DNA from: Bufo bufo
Taxonomy: Eukaryota > Chordata > Amphibia > Anura > Bufonidae
Length of the DNA: 64,000 nt
Direction: 5' to 3'
Assembly: GCF_905171765.1 (NCBI RefSeq)
Contig: NC_053389.1
Span: forward strand, 400,692,645-400,756,644
The notes beneath the pieces were generated by a model, which saw only the letters and a program-made list of their open reading frames with translations, made no database searches and was not told the origin of the DNA. The position numbers and the translations under genes were made by a program. Shown piece after piece: positions 23,407-39,659 of this stretch (position 1 is the stretch's first letter; each line of letters opens with the position of its first letter).

Positions 23407-23921
23407 GGCCTCTTTGACACGGGCGATATTTCCACGCGGGTGCAATGCGTGAGGTGAACGCATTGCACCCGCACTGAATCTGGACCCGTTCACTTCAATG
23501 AGGCTGTACACATGAGCAGTGATTTTCATGTATCACTTGTGCGTTGCGTGAAGATCGCAGCATGCTCTATTTTGTGCGTTTTTCACGCACTGCCGGCCCC
23601 ATAGAAGTGAATGGGGAATCGGGATGGGGACCCGATCATTATTATTTTCCCTTATAATATGGTTATAAGGGAAAATAATAGCATTCTTAATACAGAATGC
23701 ATAGTACAATAGGGCTGGAGGGGTTAAAAAATTAAAAATGTAACTCACCTTAATCCACTTGTTCGCGCAGCCCGGCTTCTCTTCTGTCTTTATCTGTGAG
23801 GAAAAGGACCTGTGGTGACGTCACTGCACTCATCACATGGTCCATCACCATGGTGATGGATCATGTGATAGACCATGTGATGAGCACAGTGATGTCACCA
23901 CAGGTCCTTTTCCTCACAGCT
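23407..23921. mobile_element. right-truncated copy of the fold-back MITE family
   Basis: Flanked on the left by TAA (23404-23406); starts GGCCTCTTTGACACGGGCG. It shares the TATTATTTTCCCTTATAA and TCCATCACCATGGTGATGG blocks with 19409-20349. The right arm stops at about 23921, where the next element's TTA begins. Confidence 0.7.
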
Positions 23922-23924
23922 TTA

Positions 23925-24409
23925 GGGCTCGTTCACACGACCATATGTCTTTTTCAGTGTTTTGCGGGCCGTTTTTCCCGGATCAGTTTTTCCATATTTT
24001 TTTCAGTACTGTTTCCGGTTCCGTTCTGTTTTACCATTCGGTTTTTCCGTATAGCATATACAATATACAGTAATTACATAGAAAAAATTGGGCTGGGCAT
24101 AAAATACTCAATAGATGGTTCTGCAAAAATGGAACGGATACAGAAGACATACGGAGTACATTCCATATGTGTTTAGTTTTTTTTTGCGGACCCATTGACT
24201 TGAATGGAGCCACGGAACGTCATTTGCGGGCAATAATAGGACATGATCTATCTTTCAACGTAATGGAAATACGGAAACGGAATGCATACGGAGTAATTTT
24301 TTATTTTTTGCGGAACCATTGAAATGAATGGTTCCGTATACGGACCGTATACGGAACGCAAAAGACGGCCCGTATACGGAATGCAAAAAACGTTTGTGTG
24401 AAAGAGCCC
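23925..24409. mobile_element. TTA-flanked MITE (Harbinger-like)
   Basis: A 485-bp unit with TTA at 23922-23924 and 24410-24412. Ends GGGCTCGTTCACACG and, inverted, GGGCTCTTTCACACA. The interior is rich in ACGGA/TCCGT words. No coding capacity. Confidence 0.8.
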
Positions 24410-24996
24410 TTAAACTTACACTAGTTAAAATCAGCCTATGGGGCAGACAGGCTGGTCAAGGGTGCAAGACAGGGTTGCAGTACAAACTGCTAAAAAGGGG
24501 GGTCAATCAGCAAATCCCAATGCGTAGGTGAGCGATGCAATAGCTAAAAACACAAAGAAAAAAAGACAATGCAACAGCACCCTGCAAACCAAATAAAGTA
24601 CAATAATGCCATAGTAATAGAAAATATTCTGGTGCTAATGCTATGCTTATTTAGTAAATTTGAGATTCTTGGCAAATACATTTTGCACAAATTTATTTGG
24701 GCCCGTCTACCAAACGGCAAGGCGATCTGTGTAAGACAGGAACCTAACACTAAATACTGCCTGTAATGTGCCATGACGGCCTCCATAAAATTCAGGGAGT
24801 GCAGGTTCCACATGCATTCTGGGTCCACTCTGCTTTTTATCATTTTTGGTGCCAAAATGGCCTCCATTAAATCATCAAGATCAGATCGGTAGGGATCCGA
24901 CTCCCTGCACCTCCACTGATCAGCTTTTTGAAGAGGTAGCAGTGTTTGTGCGAGCGCTGCTTTCTTTTCAAGATTACCTGCACATTGTCTCCTTTA

Positions 24997-25272
24997 TGGC
25001 TCATGCACACAGCTGTAAGTGTTTTACACTTTGCAAAACACGGATCCCGGTCAACTGCATGCTGCCATTTTTTCTTACTCACACAGAAATGTCCTATTCT
25101 TGTCCGCAAAGCAGAAAAGAGTAGGACATGTTCTTTTTTTTTTTTTGCGGGGACTTAACATAACGGACTTAACTATGCAGGCAGCACACTAGTAAGATGA
25201 ATGTGTCCGCATCTGAACCGCAAAAAGCCTGTATCGAGTGCGGGCCAAAACTATGGACATGTGCATGAACCC
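24997..25272. mobile_element. TTA-flanked short MITE (Harbinger-like)
   Basis: Bounded by TTA at 24994-24996 and 25273-25275. Ends TGGCTCATGCACACAGC and, inverted, GGGTTCATGCACATGTCC. The outermost base does not match, so the left tip may be mutated. Confidence 0.6.
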
Positions 25273-25275
25273 TTA

Positions 25276-25480
25276 GGCCCCTTGCAGACGAGCGTTCCTC
25301 CCGCAGCGAGTCCGCATCGCAACACCTGGCCTGACCTCCCAGCACTGACAGGATTCACATAGCCTTATATTGATTTATGATGCTATGTAACCCTTACAGT
25401 TCTGGAATGTAATGGATAACACTGGCAGCATTATGTCAGTGTTATCCAATACATTCCAGAACTGTAGGCTTTGTTGGGGG
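25276..25480. repeat. TWA-type left end plus internal hairpin
   Basis: GGCCCCTTGCAGACGAGCG follows TTA at 25273-25275. Bases about 25396-25466 form a hairpin with ~28-nt arms (ACAGTTCTGGAATGTAATGG against its inverted copy). The right tip is probably the GGGGGCC near 25480. Confidence 0.5.
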
Positions 25481-27435
25481 CCTTCTTTGCAGATTCTGCT
25501 AAAAGGACTGGACAAGAAAGCCGGAATCCGAATGGACTCTGTTATACGGCGTCTGTTCAGCTCCATTTATGTCAGTTATGACTTCCATTATTTTCATTGT
25601 TCTGCTCCTCTAATGAAGCAAAACAACTGAAACAATTAGCTGTGAAATCATTGTTCCCTAAGTATAATATATAATTGTATATATGTACAGTATATATATA
25701 TATATATATATATATAATTGTACATTAAAATTATAGCAACATACTTTTCAAAGATTGGATAACCTCTTTAAACAAGGTCTAAAATTTCCTATTGTAACTA
25801 AGTACCTCCAGGTCCTGCCTGCCAGGGAAAGGATAATGATGGCCAGGACCCTGCCCTGGATCACTAGATACTAGATAAATATGTGGGCCAGTAGGCGAAG
25901 CATCACAAGACCTTGGATAGCTGTATTCCTTAATGGAAGCAATTAGCACTCAACTATTCTGACAATTTTGACTTATTGTAGGTAAGTGGTAGGAAGATGT
26001 AGGACTATATTGAGATCCCAGCATGAGTTTGGCAGCACTTAACTGTTTAAATATATAAAGGAGCCAAAGTGACCTCTGTGTCTAGCTAGTGAAACAGTTA
26101 CAGCACATTACATTGTGATTACCCTCCTTAATGGAGTGATAAACAATGAGTGAACTCGTATTGTGCTGAGTCTACGTGACTTCATTACTCATGAACATTA
26201 AGCTTTAGCCGGTGAGATGTTTACTGGGAACCCACTAAACCTCAAGCCACAGAACAGGATACCAGTCTAGTGCCTGTCATATTCAGGCACTGGAGTGTAT
26301 TAGTGGTTTCGCTCGTTGTCATTCTCCCTTTCCTGCTCTGTCATGCTAACACAACACTGTTTTCCATCCCTCATCAGTCCGTGCATGAAAAGAGCTAGGG
26401 AGATAACGGTTATCATCCTGCTTCTTCTAACCTAATACCTGCAGCACAGAAATAATAGCTCTTGTGGCATAGAAAGCTTAAGAGAAGAAGATCAGAACTG
26501 TACTATAATAACATATTTTGTCATACATAGTAATATTTATTAGAAAGCACATTTCAATGCAGGTAAAATGAAAAAAATAAAATAAAATTGGAATTCATGG
26601 TCTACTTGGTTACTAATAGATAAAAGAGTGGGTAGTTGGCATCACAAAATCTTATCTGACATCCATGCAAATAAGTCTGGCAAGAAATCCATGCAAACAG
26701 TTCTTGCTGTATATGTCACGCAATTGGCCGCAACGCTGCACATGATTCTCTATAATATTCAAATAGGAACAGCTAAAAATAAATCTCTTAAAGGGGCCAT
26801 AAATGTGATGGGACAACCCCTTTTAATGAGTCCAATTATCCTGGATTCGCATTTGTAGAAAAGCTCATTCTCAATAAATTTTAATTTGTCCTGTGTAAAC
26901 ATGGATCTGCTGCCCAGAAACAATGCCACTGTATGGAGACAAGCCATCCCCATCCTTGTACAAAGGGGATGATTGCTTCATGTAAATGCAGCTCTCACCT
27001 CCTCTGACAATTAGGCAGTATCGTGAACAAGTGGTTTGTTCCCGATAATTGCATGTAACATCAATCCATGTAAAAGGACCATTATATTTTTTACTGCTGG
27101 ATCCACTTCCAGCTTTGGCTTAAAAGACCCACAAAAAGCACCATCCCCACCCTGGCTTGCATGGTGAGATTATGGCAACTGTATCTGTGCATGTACTGAA
27201 TGCTATCACCATCCATAAAAAAGAAGAGGCAGCAAAATCATCAGAATTTCGCCATTTTGGGAGCAGTCTTGTCGATTGTTTACTCATGGTCGGTGGGCAG
27301 GGCTGGACTGGCTATGGACCCTACAGAAAAATTTCCCGGTGGGCAGATGCCCAGGGGGCTGCCCAAGCACTCCTCATGACTTCCGACTGGGTGCATATTG
27401 ATTCAATGCTCTAAGCATTAATTCATTCTAGGAGA
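25481..27435. other. no gene; (TA)n at 25688-25715
   Basis: Mostly unique-looking A/T-rich sequence with a TA dinucleotide run. A 39-bp TTAA...TTAA unit with AGGGG/CCCCT ends lies at 26788-26826 and may be a minimal TTAA element. A 'GGCTGGACTGGC' repeat fragment lies near 27300. Confidence 0.4.
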
Positions 27436-27599
27436 ATTGGGTACTTATGCACTTGTCCAATGGCCACAGGTGCCCTCCTGATCTCAACTGTATCACTGTC
27501 CTCAGAACGGTGATACAGTTGAATACTATGGTGAAGGCGGCAGTATTTTGTGCTGCATTGTATGCTGCACTGTTTTCACGGACGTACCGAGACATACGG

Positions 27600-27900
27600 A
27601 AGTTTCTGCGACAGGTGGCAGGAGATCTGTGAGACTGGCAACACGTGGTTTGATCTGACATGTTTTCCTTTTGGATCAAATGGTGTCTGTGTTGTTTCTG
27701 GTGCTTGCCACACCTTTTATTCCCAGGTGTTGCTATTGTGGTCATTTTACCTTCTCTATTTATAATTTTTTCTCCCACTATGCTATGCGGTTTATAGCTT
27801 CTGTTGGACTTGTGGTTAGCTTGTGTTTGGTTCTCGCCTGAGTTCCTGGTGCTACCAAAGCTTCATTAAAGATAAATGTTTCCTCTCCCTTTTGTATTTT

Positions 27901-27952
<52 letters not shown>

Positions 27953-28260
27953 TGCCTTTCCCTGTTGTTTGTCAATAGGCCGGAGGGAGACTTCTGTTCA
28001 TCCTTCCTTTTGGAGGAACAGGTTGTCTCAGTCCTCACATTAGTACCAGGGTCCTATAGGATGAGATAGGATTCTAGGTATCCAGTGTATGAACTTGCCT
28101 ACCTTCGGGGCCTGTTCATACTGGTAGTCTGTCAGGACTGGAGTTAGGGTTTTCTCTAGGAGGTGTCCATCTTCCTTCCCTAGTTTCCAGGCCTTATTCC
28201 GGTATCCCCTTTCTCTCCTATGCTCGGTGTGGTGTTTTCGAGCATGACAACTGTGATGTT
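27600..28260 (+). mobile_element. LTR-like retroelement fragment
   Basis: A promoter-like TATTTATAATT (27757-27767) and an ATTAAAGATAAA signal-like run (near 27865) lie in a T/G-rich segment of LTR character. A 19-nt word (GGCAGTATTTTGTGCTGCA) flanks it at about 27539 and 28275, but that copy looks like background repeat rather than a target duplication. No gene is present. The call is tentative. Confidence 0.35.
27905..27951. repeat. (AT)n/(GT)n microsatellite
   Basis: An uninterrupted AT run of about 36 nt, followed by GTGTGTGTGTG. Confidence 0.95.
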
Positions 28261-28828
28261 TGGTTCCGTTGGGGCAGTATTTTGTGCTGCACTACAATTT
28301 TGAAGGTCCACCTTCTGTCAATTTGGACAACATGGGGCCACTTTAAAAAAAAAATTTCCAAGGCTACTTTAGGTTCCTAGTCCACCCATGGCGGAGGGGG
28401 TTGTTTACGCATTACTTCTAGGGGAGAATTTGTCTGTAATAAATGGAGCTTCAGTAGAACAAGTGGAAGTCTTATATTGATAAGTCTTCTACATGATGAC
28501 CAACTGGCAACCAGCTCATTGCCACCAGGTCTAGCAGCTGGATCTCTCAGCTCCCTCCTGCATGCCCTCCTCCAAAGTGGTTGTCTTAATGAGTGGGCCA
28601 GATCCTAGATCTCTCTCGATGTTTATGTGCCCTACTAGATTTAATAGGGTAATTCATTTGAGGGTGTATACAGCATACTGCAGATTTTCCACAGTAGAAT
28701 TGTGGAACGAAAATCTGCAGCATTTTACAGTAGCAGCAGTGGATAATCCGTACACTATGTAAAATGGAATCCATGTTGGACATTCACATGTGGTGTCAAC
28801 TGTCATGCCATGTCATATCAGGGATATT

Positions 28829-29430
28829 TTAAAGGGAATCTTGTCACCACAATTTTGGACTATTACCTGCAGTAATACGTGAGTAGAACTGCAGATAAAG
28901 GTGGTCATTTACAAACAGGTTTAAGCCTCTTTTTAGTGCAGCAGTCCAAAACTGTGTATTTCAGCGCAGTAGGGAAATGGGGGACAGTAGGAAAATAAAA
29001 ATTAGCTATCTGGACACTTTATGCGCAGTACTACTCATGTATTGCTGCAGTAGAGATGTGCAAATCAATTTATACAAATTGATTGATTCATTCATCTGAA
29101 CAAATCGTGAGGAATTGTCCCTCTGTCAAGACATTTACCCACTGTGCCGGAAGATTAACATGGCCACACATAATCTTGCGCATATGATGTTACTGCGAGT
29201 ATTGGCGAGTGGTCAGATGATATGCCTACAAAAATGAATCAGCGACTGTGCATTCCCCATTAAAATTCAGTAGCACATGCAAATTTGTTGATGTGGGTTC
29301 GTAGGCATATCATCCCTACATGCACCAATACTTGCAGTAGATGTGTGGTCATGTTAATCTGCCAGTAGAGGGAGCGTCTAGGGCTGTGGGGACGCTCCCT
29401 CACAAGATCGTGTTGACCGATTCCCTTTAA
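28829..29430. mobile_element. TTAA-flanked miniature element
   Basis: TTAA at 28829-28832 and 29427-29430; ends AAGGGAATCTTGTC and, inverted, AAGGGAATCGGTCAAC. An internal fold-back joins GATATGCCTAC (29218) to GTAGGCATATC (29301). It shares the right TTAA with the next element. Confidence 0.6.
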
Positions 29431-29802
29431 AGGGATTGTGCCACAAACTACTTTTCACTCTAAAGTCATTTGCAGTATTCTCTTATCTCCCATGATTGAA
29501 TCCTACCTCCTGGTTTGTCATGCGTCTGCTGTCCCATCATGCCTTAGGGTGGTGAGAGGAGTCCTGACATCAGCAGATCATGTGACACTAACCACGCCCC
29601 TTGTTCTTACCAATGTCACCGCCTACATTACAAGGCTCCAAAGCGGAACATAACCTACAGCAACTGAATATTAAAACTGATTTGCTATAGGGTGTAATGT
29701 TTTGCTAATAACTTTAGAATAAATGGTAGTGTTTGGGAAAAATGATGTAACAGCGGTATCTGTGGGACGGGATACATTTATTGTAGTGGCACGACCCCTT
29801 AA
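29427..29802. mobile_element. TTAA-flanked miniature element
   Basis: TTAA at 29427-29430 and 29799-29802; ends AAGGGATTGTGCCAC and, inverted, AAGGGGTCGTGCCAC. Abuts the preceding element. Confidence 0.65.
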
Positions 29803-29954
29803 AGGGTACGCATTTTTTATTTTTTACTCTGCACAACTTTAGGATGCTACCACATATCACAGCTGTGCAGTTTTTATGACAACATACCTGCGATTATGGT
29901 TATTTTTCTTCCAGCAAAGGGAAAAAAGCAAATCACACATAGCAAAACTGAAAC

Positions 29955-30260
29955 CTATATTGATGACCTATCCTCAGGATAGCTCATCAATATCAAATCG
30001 GCGGGGTCCGACACCTGACACCCAAGCCGATGAACTGTATGAGGAGAGGGGGCGCGCAGTGCGCACGTGCTGTTTCCCTTCTCTCTTCCTGTCCGCTGCT
30101 TCTGCTGTCTATGGCAAAGCAGCGGTGAACAGGAAGGGAGACGGCATTTGCGCACTGCGCGCGCCCTCTCCTCATACAGCTGATCGGCTTGGGTGTTAGG
30201 TGTCGGACCCCCGCCAATTTGATATTGATGAGCTATCCTGAGGATAAGTCATCAGTATAG
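29955..30260. repeat. palindromic repeat, ~150-bp arms
   Basis: CTATATTGATGACCTATCC on the left pairs with its inverted copy ending near 30260; both arms continue through GGGGTCCGACACCT and a GCGCGCAGTGCGCA block to a centre near 30105. Related short pieces occur at 4730-4880 and 23195. Probably a non-autonomous DNA element. Confidence 0.75.
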
Positions 30261-30610
30261 GAGAGCCCGGAGAACCTCTTGAATTACATTATAGAGTTAC
30301 ATTATTGTAATGTAAGTCCCTTGCTGGAAGAAACATACCATAATCATATGCTTTTTATGATAATCACATGCTTTTTTTATATGTTATTTTGACGCATCCA
30401 GCACAGCTGCAATGTGTGGCAGCACCCTTACAATTTTAAGAAATCTTGGCAAAGCCTAAGAATATACGCATAAGACTGCTTTGTGAAATATTCACATGAA
30501 GATAAAATCTACTTGATAACATCTAATAAAATACAGGGCAAAGCTAGTCATTTTCTAAACTCTTTTTAATATTACAAGATTACAGCAATTGTAAGTATTT
30601 ATACCTATAA

Positions 30611-31394
30611 GGGTGGGTTCACACTAGTGTTATGGAATCCGTTGTGGCTTTCCGTTATAACATGGCTATAACGGAACATAACGGAATCCATAGGATGGAA
30701 TGCAAAACGGAAGCCTTTAAGAGGCATTCTGTTTGCTCTCCGTCCTAATAGAAGTCTATGGGAAAACATCACGGATCCGTCTGGGTCCCGTTATGCAAGA
30801 CGGAAAACAAAGTCTGTTTTGCATTCTGTCATAATGCAAGTCTATGAGCAGAAAAACGGATCCGCCCTTCCGCTACTTTCACACTACTGTTCAGAGCGGG
30901 TCCGTCTGATGTCTGCTCAGACGGATCTGCTCCTATAATGCAGACGTTTTGATCCGTTCAGAACGGATCCGTCTGCATTATAGTTTCAAAAAAATTCTAA
31001 GTGTGAAAGTAGCCTGAGCGGATCCGTCCAGACTTTACATTGAAAGTCAATGGGGATGGATCCGTTTGAAGATTGAGCCATATTGTGTCATCTTCAAACG
31101 GATCCGTCCCCATTGACTTACATTGTAAGTCTGGACGGATCCGCTCGCCTCCGCACGGCCAGGCGGACACTTGAACACTGCGGATGCATTCTGAGCGGAT
31201 CCGCGTCCACTCAGAATGCATTAGGGCAGTACGGATGCGTTCGAGGCTGCTTGTGAGCCCCTTCAAACGGAGCTCACAAGCGGACACCCGAACGCTAGTG
31301 TGAAAGTAGCCTTATGGATTCCATTATGTTCCGTTATAACCCTGTTATAACGGAAAGCCATAACGGACTCCATAATGCTAGTGTGAACCCACCC
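30611..31394. mobile_element. TAA-flanked MITE with nested copies, rich in GGATCCGT
   Basis: A 784-bp unit flanked by TAA (30608-30610 and 31395-31397); ends GGGTGGGTTCACACTAG are perfect inverted copies. Inside, further CTACTTTCACACTA ends (about 30876, 31003-31016, 31297-31312) show one or more nested related elements. Words with GGATCC recur at many points between 30770 and 31205, and TTGAAGAT...ATCTTCAA forms a central hairpin. Confidence 0.8.
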
Positions 31395-31949
31395 TAAGGG
31401 ATGTATATTGCACCTGGAGAGCTGACAACTGTGCTTATATCACTGTCCCTATGTGAACCTGCATAGGAATAATGCAACCCAATCATACAATATCTTACCT
31501 GTGCCTCTTTGAATAGGCAGTGGATTTCTAATACTAGTTTTTTTCAAACTGACATTTGGAACAGTATATGAAATGTAGCCCTAATTGTAGCAAAATGTCT
31601 CATAATTGCCAATAACCGCTCGTGCCAATAGCCGCTAGTATAAAATGTGCGTGTATCTGTAGTTTAAGAGATAAGGCTATAATTGCAAGGCAAAGCTTTG
31701 TCCCTAATTGCTGTAATCTGCAACACCATAACCAATTAGAATCAATGCTTCATGTGACAACTTAAATGGAGGGTAATAGGTTAAATCACCTAGGGGGTAG
31801 CTACAGCTTCAGCCGCTCTTCACACTTTTATATTTTCGCCTGTTTAAAGCAAAACGGCTGTTGACAGCTCACAAATAGATTCTGTTTTTTGTCCACAGCT
31901 ATATTCCTTTAAGATGATGTAATAGTTATTTCCCTGGTTGGTTTCTTCC

Positions 31950-32128
31950 CTTCGCTGCTGAAATAGCACCATCTCAGAACAGCCCTGGGAACTGTGGATC
32001 CACCCAGCTCAGCAGCTAAAGCAGGCTCAGCAACCAAGCATCAGAGCACCCAGAGCTGAATTATCAGCTGCTACTACTGCTGCCGCCTCCTCCTCCTATC
32101 CCTTCCTCTGCTGGCAGTCTACCTGGAA
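31950..32128 (+). other. KCTD16: possible KCTD16 untranslated first exon
   Basis: A relatively G/C-rich stretch with no open frame of note (CTGCTACTACTGCTGCCGCC runs) ends in a donor-like A/GTATGT at 32129-32134. Its place ~500 bp upstream of the acceptor at 32641 fits a non-coding exon. This is inference from composition and splice-like sequence only; no promoter element was identified. Confidence 0.3.
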
Positions 32129-32643
32129 GTATGTTAGCCTCTGTGTTCCTGCTAGTTCCTGGAGTATCAGACCTGCACCCTGCTCCATGCTGGCAGGCTA
32201 TTGTGATTGGGAGGTTTTTGCAAGGCATTTAGAAGCCAGCATTCCATCCGGAGAAAGCTTTTTTTTTTTTTTCCTCCCAGTCTTATTTTAGTATGCTTTC
32301 ATTTGCTACCCACCACAACTGAAAATTCAACGCAGACACAGCTTCCCAGGAGCTGCTAACTTTCTACACTTGATAAGAGCTACATCTTTCCCATACTTCA
32401 TTTATTTTTAAAATTGTTTTATATTGATTTCTATTTATGTCTATAAAGTGTCATCTTTTTCATGTGAAAGGATTATGCAACTCAGGTATAGTAATGTTAT
32501 TATTGAAATCTAGGACATTCTCGTAGTAATCGCATCTACAAGAATATATCTAATGATCTGCTATAATAGTAATTTATATAATCTATACATATGCTGTGTG
32601 CATTGTTATTTATGTTAACTTCACCAATGTTCTCTCTTGACAG

Positions 32644-36384
<3,741 letters not shown>

Positions 36385-37116
36385 TTAAAGTGGTTCTCCA
36401 GGAATTAAGAAAAGGAAGTACTTAAAAAATTTACTTTATTATAACTATATTCCTTCAGTTAGTTATAATGGCTCATCTTGTCTAGGGAGAAATCATTAGA
36501 AGAAATAAAATGGCTGCCGTCCTATTAGTACACACAAAACGTGTCCTAATCACACAGCAGGACAAGTTACTTCACAACACTGAGCTAAAAAGCTGCCTCA
36601 TCCTCCTCTCCTACCTGTTAGGGATTATGATCTTGAATACAGATGATAAAATTTTCAGCTAAATCTCTGTAGGAATGGAGTTCATAAGTAGACATGAAGA
36701 CAGGATGGACAGGACAGGCTGTGGTAATGTAGGACTGTGATAGTGGAGACTGCATACAAGAGCTGCTTCTCATTAGTATCACCCCTACACTTCTCTCTAT
36801 ACGTCATGTCTCTTCATGAACTCCATTCCTACAGAGATTTGTCTGAAGATCATATTAAACTGTATTCAGGATCATAATCCCTGACAAGCAGAGCAGAGAT
36901 GAGGCTGAGGCCGCTCAGTGTTGTGAGGTAACTTGTCCTGTGTGATTAGGACAGGTTTTGTGTCTATCAATAGGACAGAAGCCATTTTATTTCTTCTAAT
37001 GATTGCTCCCCAGACAAAATGAGCCATTATAGCTAATGCAAGGTATTTGGGAATTATTTATAATAAGTTAATATTTAAGAATTTTCATTTTCTTAATTCC
37101 TGGAGAACCCCTTTAA
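36385..37116. mobile_element. TTAA-flanked 730-bp fold-back element (Kolobok/T2-like)
   Basis: TTAA at 36385-36388 and 37113-37116; ends AGTGGTTCTCCAGGAATTAA and, inverted, AGGGGTTCTCCAGGAATTAA. The arms of over 300 bp pair almost throughout (for example AATGGCTCATCTTGTCT against its copy near 37010-37030, and AGGAATGGAGTTCAT near 36670 against 36820). No coding capacity. Located in the KCTD16 intron. Confidence 0.85.
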
Positions 37117-37568
37117 GTAGATTTGTACTGATGAAACTGGCTGACCTCTTACATGTTGACTTGGCAGCTGAAGGCATTTGTGTTGGTCCTATGTTCATAT
37201 GTGCCTGCAGTGCAAAATAATGGTTTGAATATTTGCAAATGAGCCTCTAGGAGCAACGGGGCATTTCTAGGAGCAACGAAGGCTCTGCTTTCTCTGCAAC
37301 TGCTTTGCCCCCTCCACTTTGATTGACAGAGACAGGCAGTAAAACATCATAACGCCTGGTCCTGTCAATCAAAGAGGAGAGGGTGCAGCAGTTGCATAGA
37401 CAACTGAACCTCTAGGTGTAAAGGCAACGCCCCATTACTCCTAGAAAACTTAATGTTTCTCAGCAATGCAGGCACATCTGAACATGGAATCAACACAGAT
37501 GCCTTCAGCTTCACACATGCAGCAGGTCAGCCAGTTTCATAGTACAAATCTGCTTAAAGATACCCTAT
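37113..37568. mobile_element. second fold-back element abutting the first
   Basis: AGTAGATTTGTACTGATGAA on the left pairs with the inverted AGCAGATTTGTACTATGAAA near 37540, then CTGGCTGACC on both sides; TTAA at 37113-37116 and 37554-37557. It shares its left TTAA with the previous element. The true right tip may extend to an AGATACCCTATAA end near 37568. Confidence 0.75.
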
Positions 37569-38484
37569 AAAAGTGTAGCGCGCCATATGTTCATGTATTA
37601 TGTGTGTAGCACGGACACTATGGTATTAGGTTACGTTTTCAGAGCTCATTTAGAAAATGAATGGCTCAATCCGATTGGCTGCTACAGGCAACTAATCTAG
37701 TTTTCCTTTGCACCTAATCTTCCACTATAATGTGCAGTCTGATGGACACCAGACATTTCTGTATCTGCTGCTTTCTTCTTGTCATTCTTTGTAGACCATG
37801 TAGCATTCGTGGATAATCCCTCCATGAATGAAAGGTGTGAAAATCCCCCGAGACTGGGTATAGTATATGTAAGCTTTATTTGCTGAAACCATAGTAGCTC
37901 TCTGAGTACTAGGAGCACACCAAAAATGTTTCTAATTCTTAACTGTATGGGCAGAATGGTGATGATATGCCACTCCTTTTACACAGCTTTACCTGTTGAT
38001 ACCTCTTCATTTGAAACAACGCCAATGCTACCTACCATGATACATGATATTTCATTCAGCATCTAATTAGTTAAAAGCAGGTACTACTTTTCCACTGAAA
38101 GAGAGCTGTAAATATAAATTATATTGCACAGGTTTCATTTTCCGAATCAGCTGATCTCCATGAAGCAATTCTATAATCCTTAGAGGTTGTGTAACATGCG
38201 ATTAAATGAATCTCTAAAAGTCTGTTTGTATTTTCATTACAGCTATATTTATTGCTGCATTCTACCAAGGTGTAGAATAGGATATGAATGTTACAAATAC
38301 TGTGTATTCTTGGGAGTGACAACATATCAGGTCATGAAGAATGACCTGAAATATTAATCAAAAAGAGCCAGGTCAGAATAATTTTGGAGCCAGAACCAGC
38401 AAGGGCTGCTATAGGGCATCAGAGGAGGTCTGCTCAGTTTGGCTATGCTCCCCATAGGATCTAGGATCTTCAAACAAATGCTTA
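37569..38484. other. no gene seen
   Basis: Intronic-looking A/T-rich sequence with one short copy of the CAACTAATCTAGTTTTCCTTTGC repeat family (about 37660-37720). No gene recognised. Confidence 0.4.
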
Positions 38485-38710
38485 GGACCCATTCACACAT
38501 TTTTGGCACTGTTTTCATGCATTTTCCACGCCAAAAATCGCCTCGAAAACCCCTAGCATTTATTTCAATAATAGCTAGAACTTGCTTTTTTCCCGCATGC
38601 TTGGAAAAAAGAAGTAGCATGCTCTATCTTGGAGTGGAATCTGTGCAAATTCTCCCATTGAAATGAACGGGAAGCTGAAAAAATAAGAAAATCAGCGTGT
38701 GAACATCCCC
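38485..38710. mobile_element. TTA-flanked MITE, 226 bp
   Basis: TTA at 38482-38484 and 38711-38713; ends GGACCCATTCACAC and, inverted, GGGGATGTTCACAC. Confidence 0.7.
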
Positions 38711-39249
38711 TTAGGGTGACAGAGATAAGAGAGAATTCATATGTGGAAGATTTGTGGTAAAAGTTTCTATAACTGCTCCATCCATCTAAATGGGGGCTTG
38801 GAGACAATCATATGTGTCGCCAGAACGACCACATTCCCATGAAGTGAACTGATATTCAGTTGCACATATTTATGCAACAAATCTGCTGCATGTGAATCCA
38901 TCCTAAAGGCTAGGCCCAGACACAGTAAATGTGCTGCAGATTTACAGTGCAGATCCGCAGCATGCTCATTCTGGTTTCACCATGAGTTTTACCCTTTGCG
39001 ATGCAAAAGATGAAATCGATGGCCAATCCGCGACAAAATCTGCATGTAACAAACAAATTTTGTGGCAGGACTTATGGAGGGATATTTACTAATCCTATAG
39101 AATGAGTAAGCTTAGACAGACTGTCTAGACCTGCACTAGATTTATCATGGTGGTTCAGGCTGGATGATAAATGGTTAAACACTTTTGTCTAACTGTATAC
39201 CAACTTTTGGTTGGTTACTTTGAGACTGAATTTTAGCGCATCTTAGAGG

Positions 39250-39306
<57 letters not shown>

Positions 39307-39312
39307 TTATTT
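39250..39312. repeat. (CA)n/(TA)n microsatellite
   Basis: CACACACACA followed by an uninterrupted TA run of about 44 nt and TTTATTTATTTAT. Confidence 0.95.
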
Positions 39313-39386
39313 ATAGTATAGGTATGGTATATATACTTTGTTTCCTAGAATAAGACTGTGTAAACCGCTTTTATTTATTAGGCTAA

Positions 39387-39656
39387 GGCTAGTTTCATAC
39401 TAGCGTTTAAATCTTCTGCTGGAAAGGGTCAGAGCACTGCCAGGCCTCATTGACTATAATGAGAACCGGCGGGAATCATGACAGTTTTCAGGCCAAAAAT
39501 GGTGCATTCAGCTTTTTTTTTCAGGTCAAATCATGCCACTAATGCTTGAAGCAGGCCTGGTCCCATTAAAATCAATGTGCTCCAATGGGGAAAAGCAGTA
39601 TTTGGCTATGCCGGATACGATGAACTGAAGATTTTAACGCTAGTGTACAACTAGCC
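39387..39656. mobile_element. TAA-flanked MITE, 270 bp
   Basis: TAA at 39384-39386 and 39657-39659; ends GGCTAGTTTCATACTAGCG and, inverted, GGCTAGTTGTACACTAGCG. Confidence 0.8.
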
Positions 39657-39659
39657 TAA

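Noticed and set aside
27778..28038. Open frame with an isoleucine-tyrosine run
   Set aside because: Translation of the AT microsatellite.
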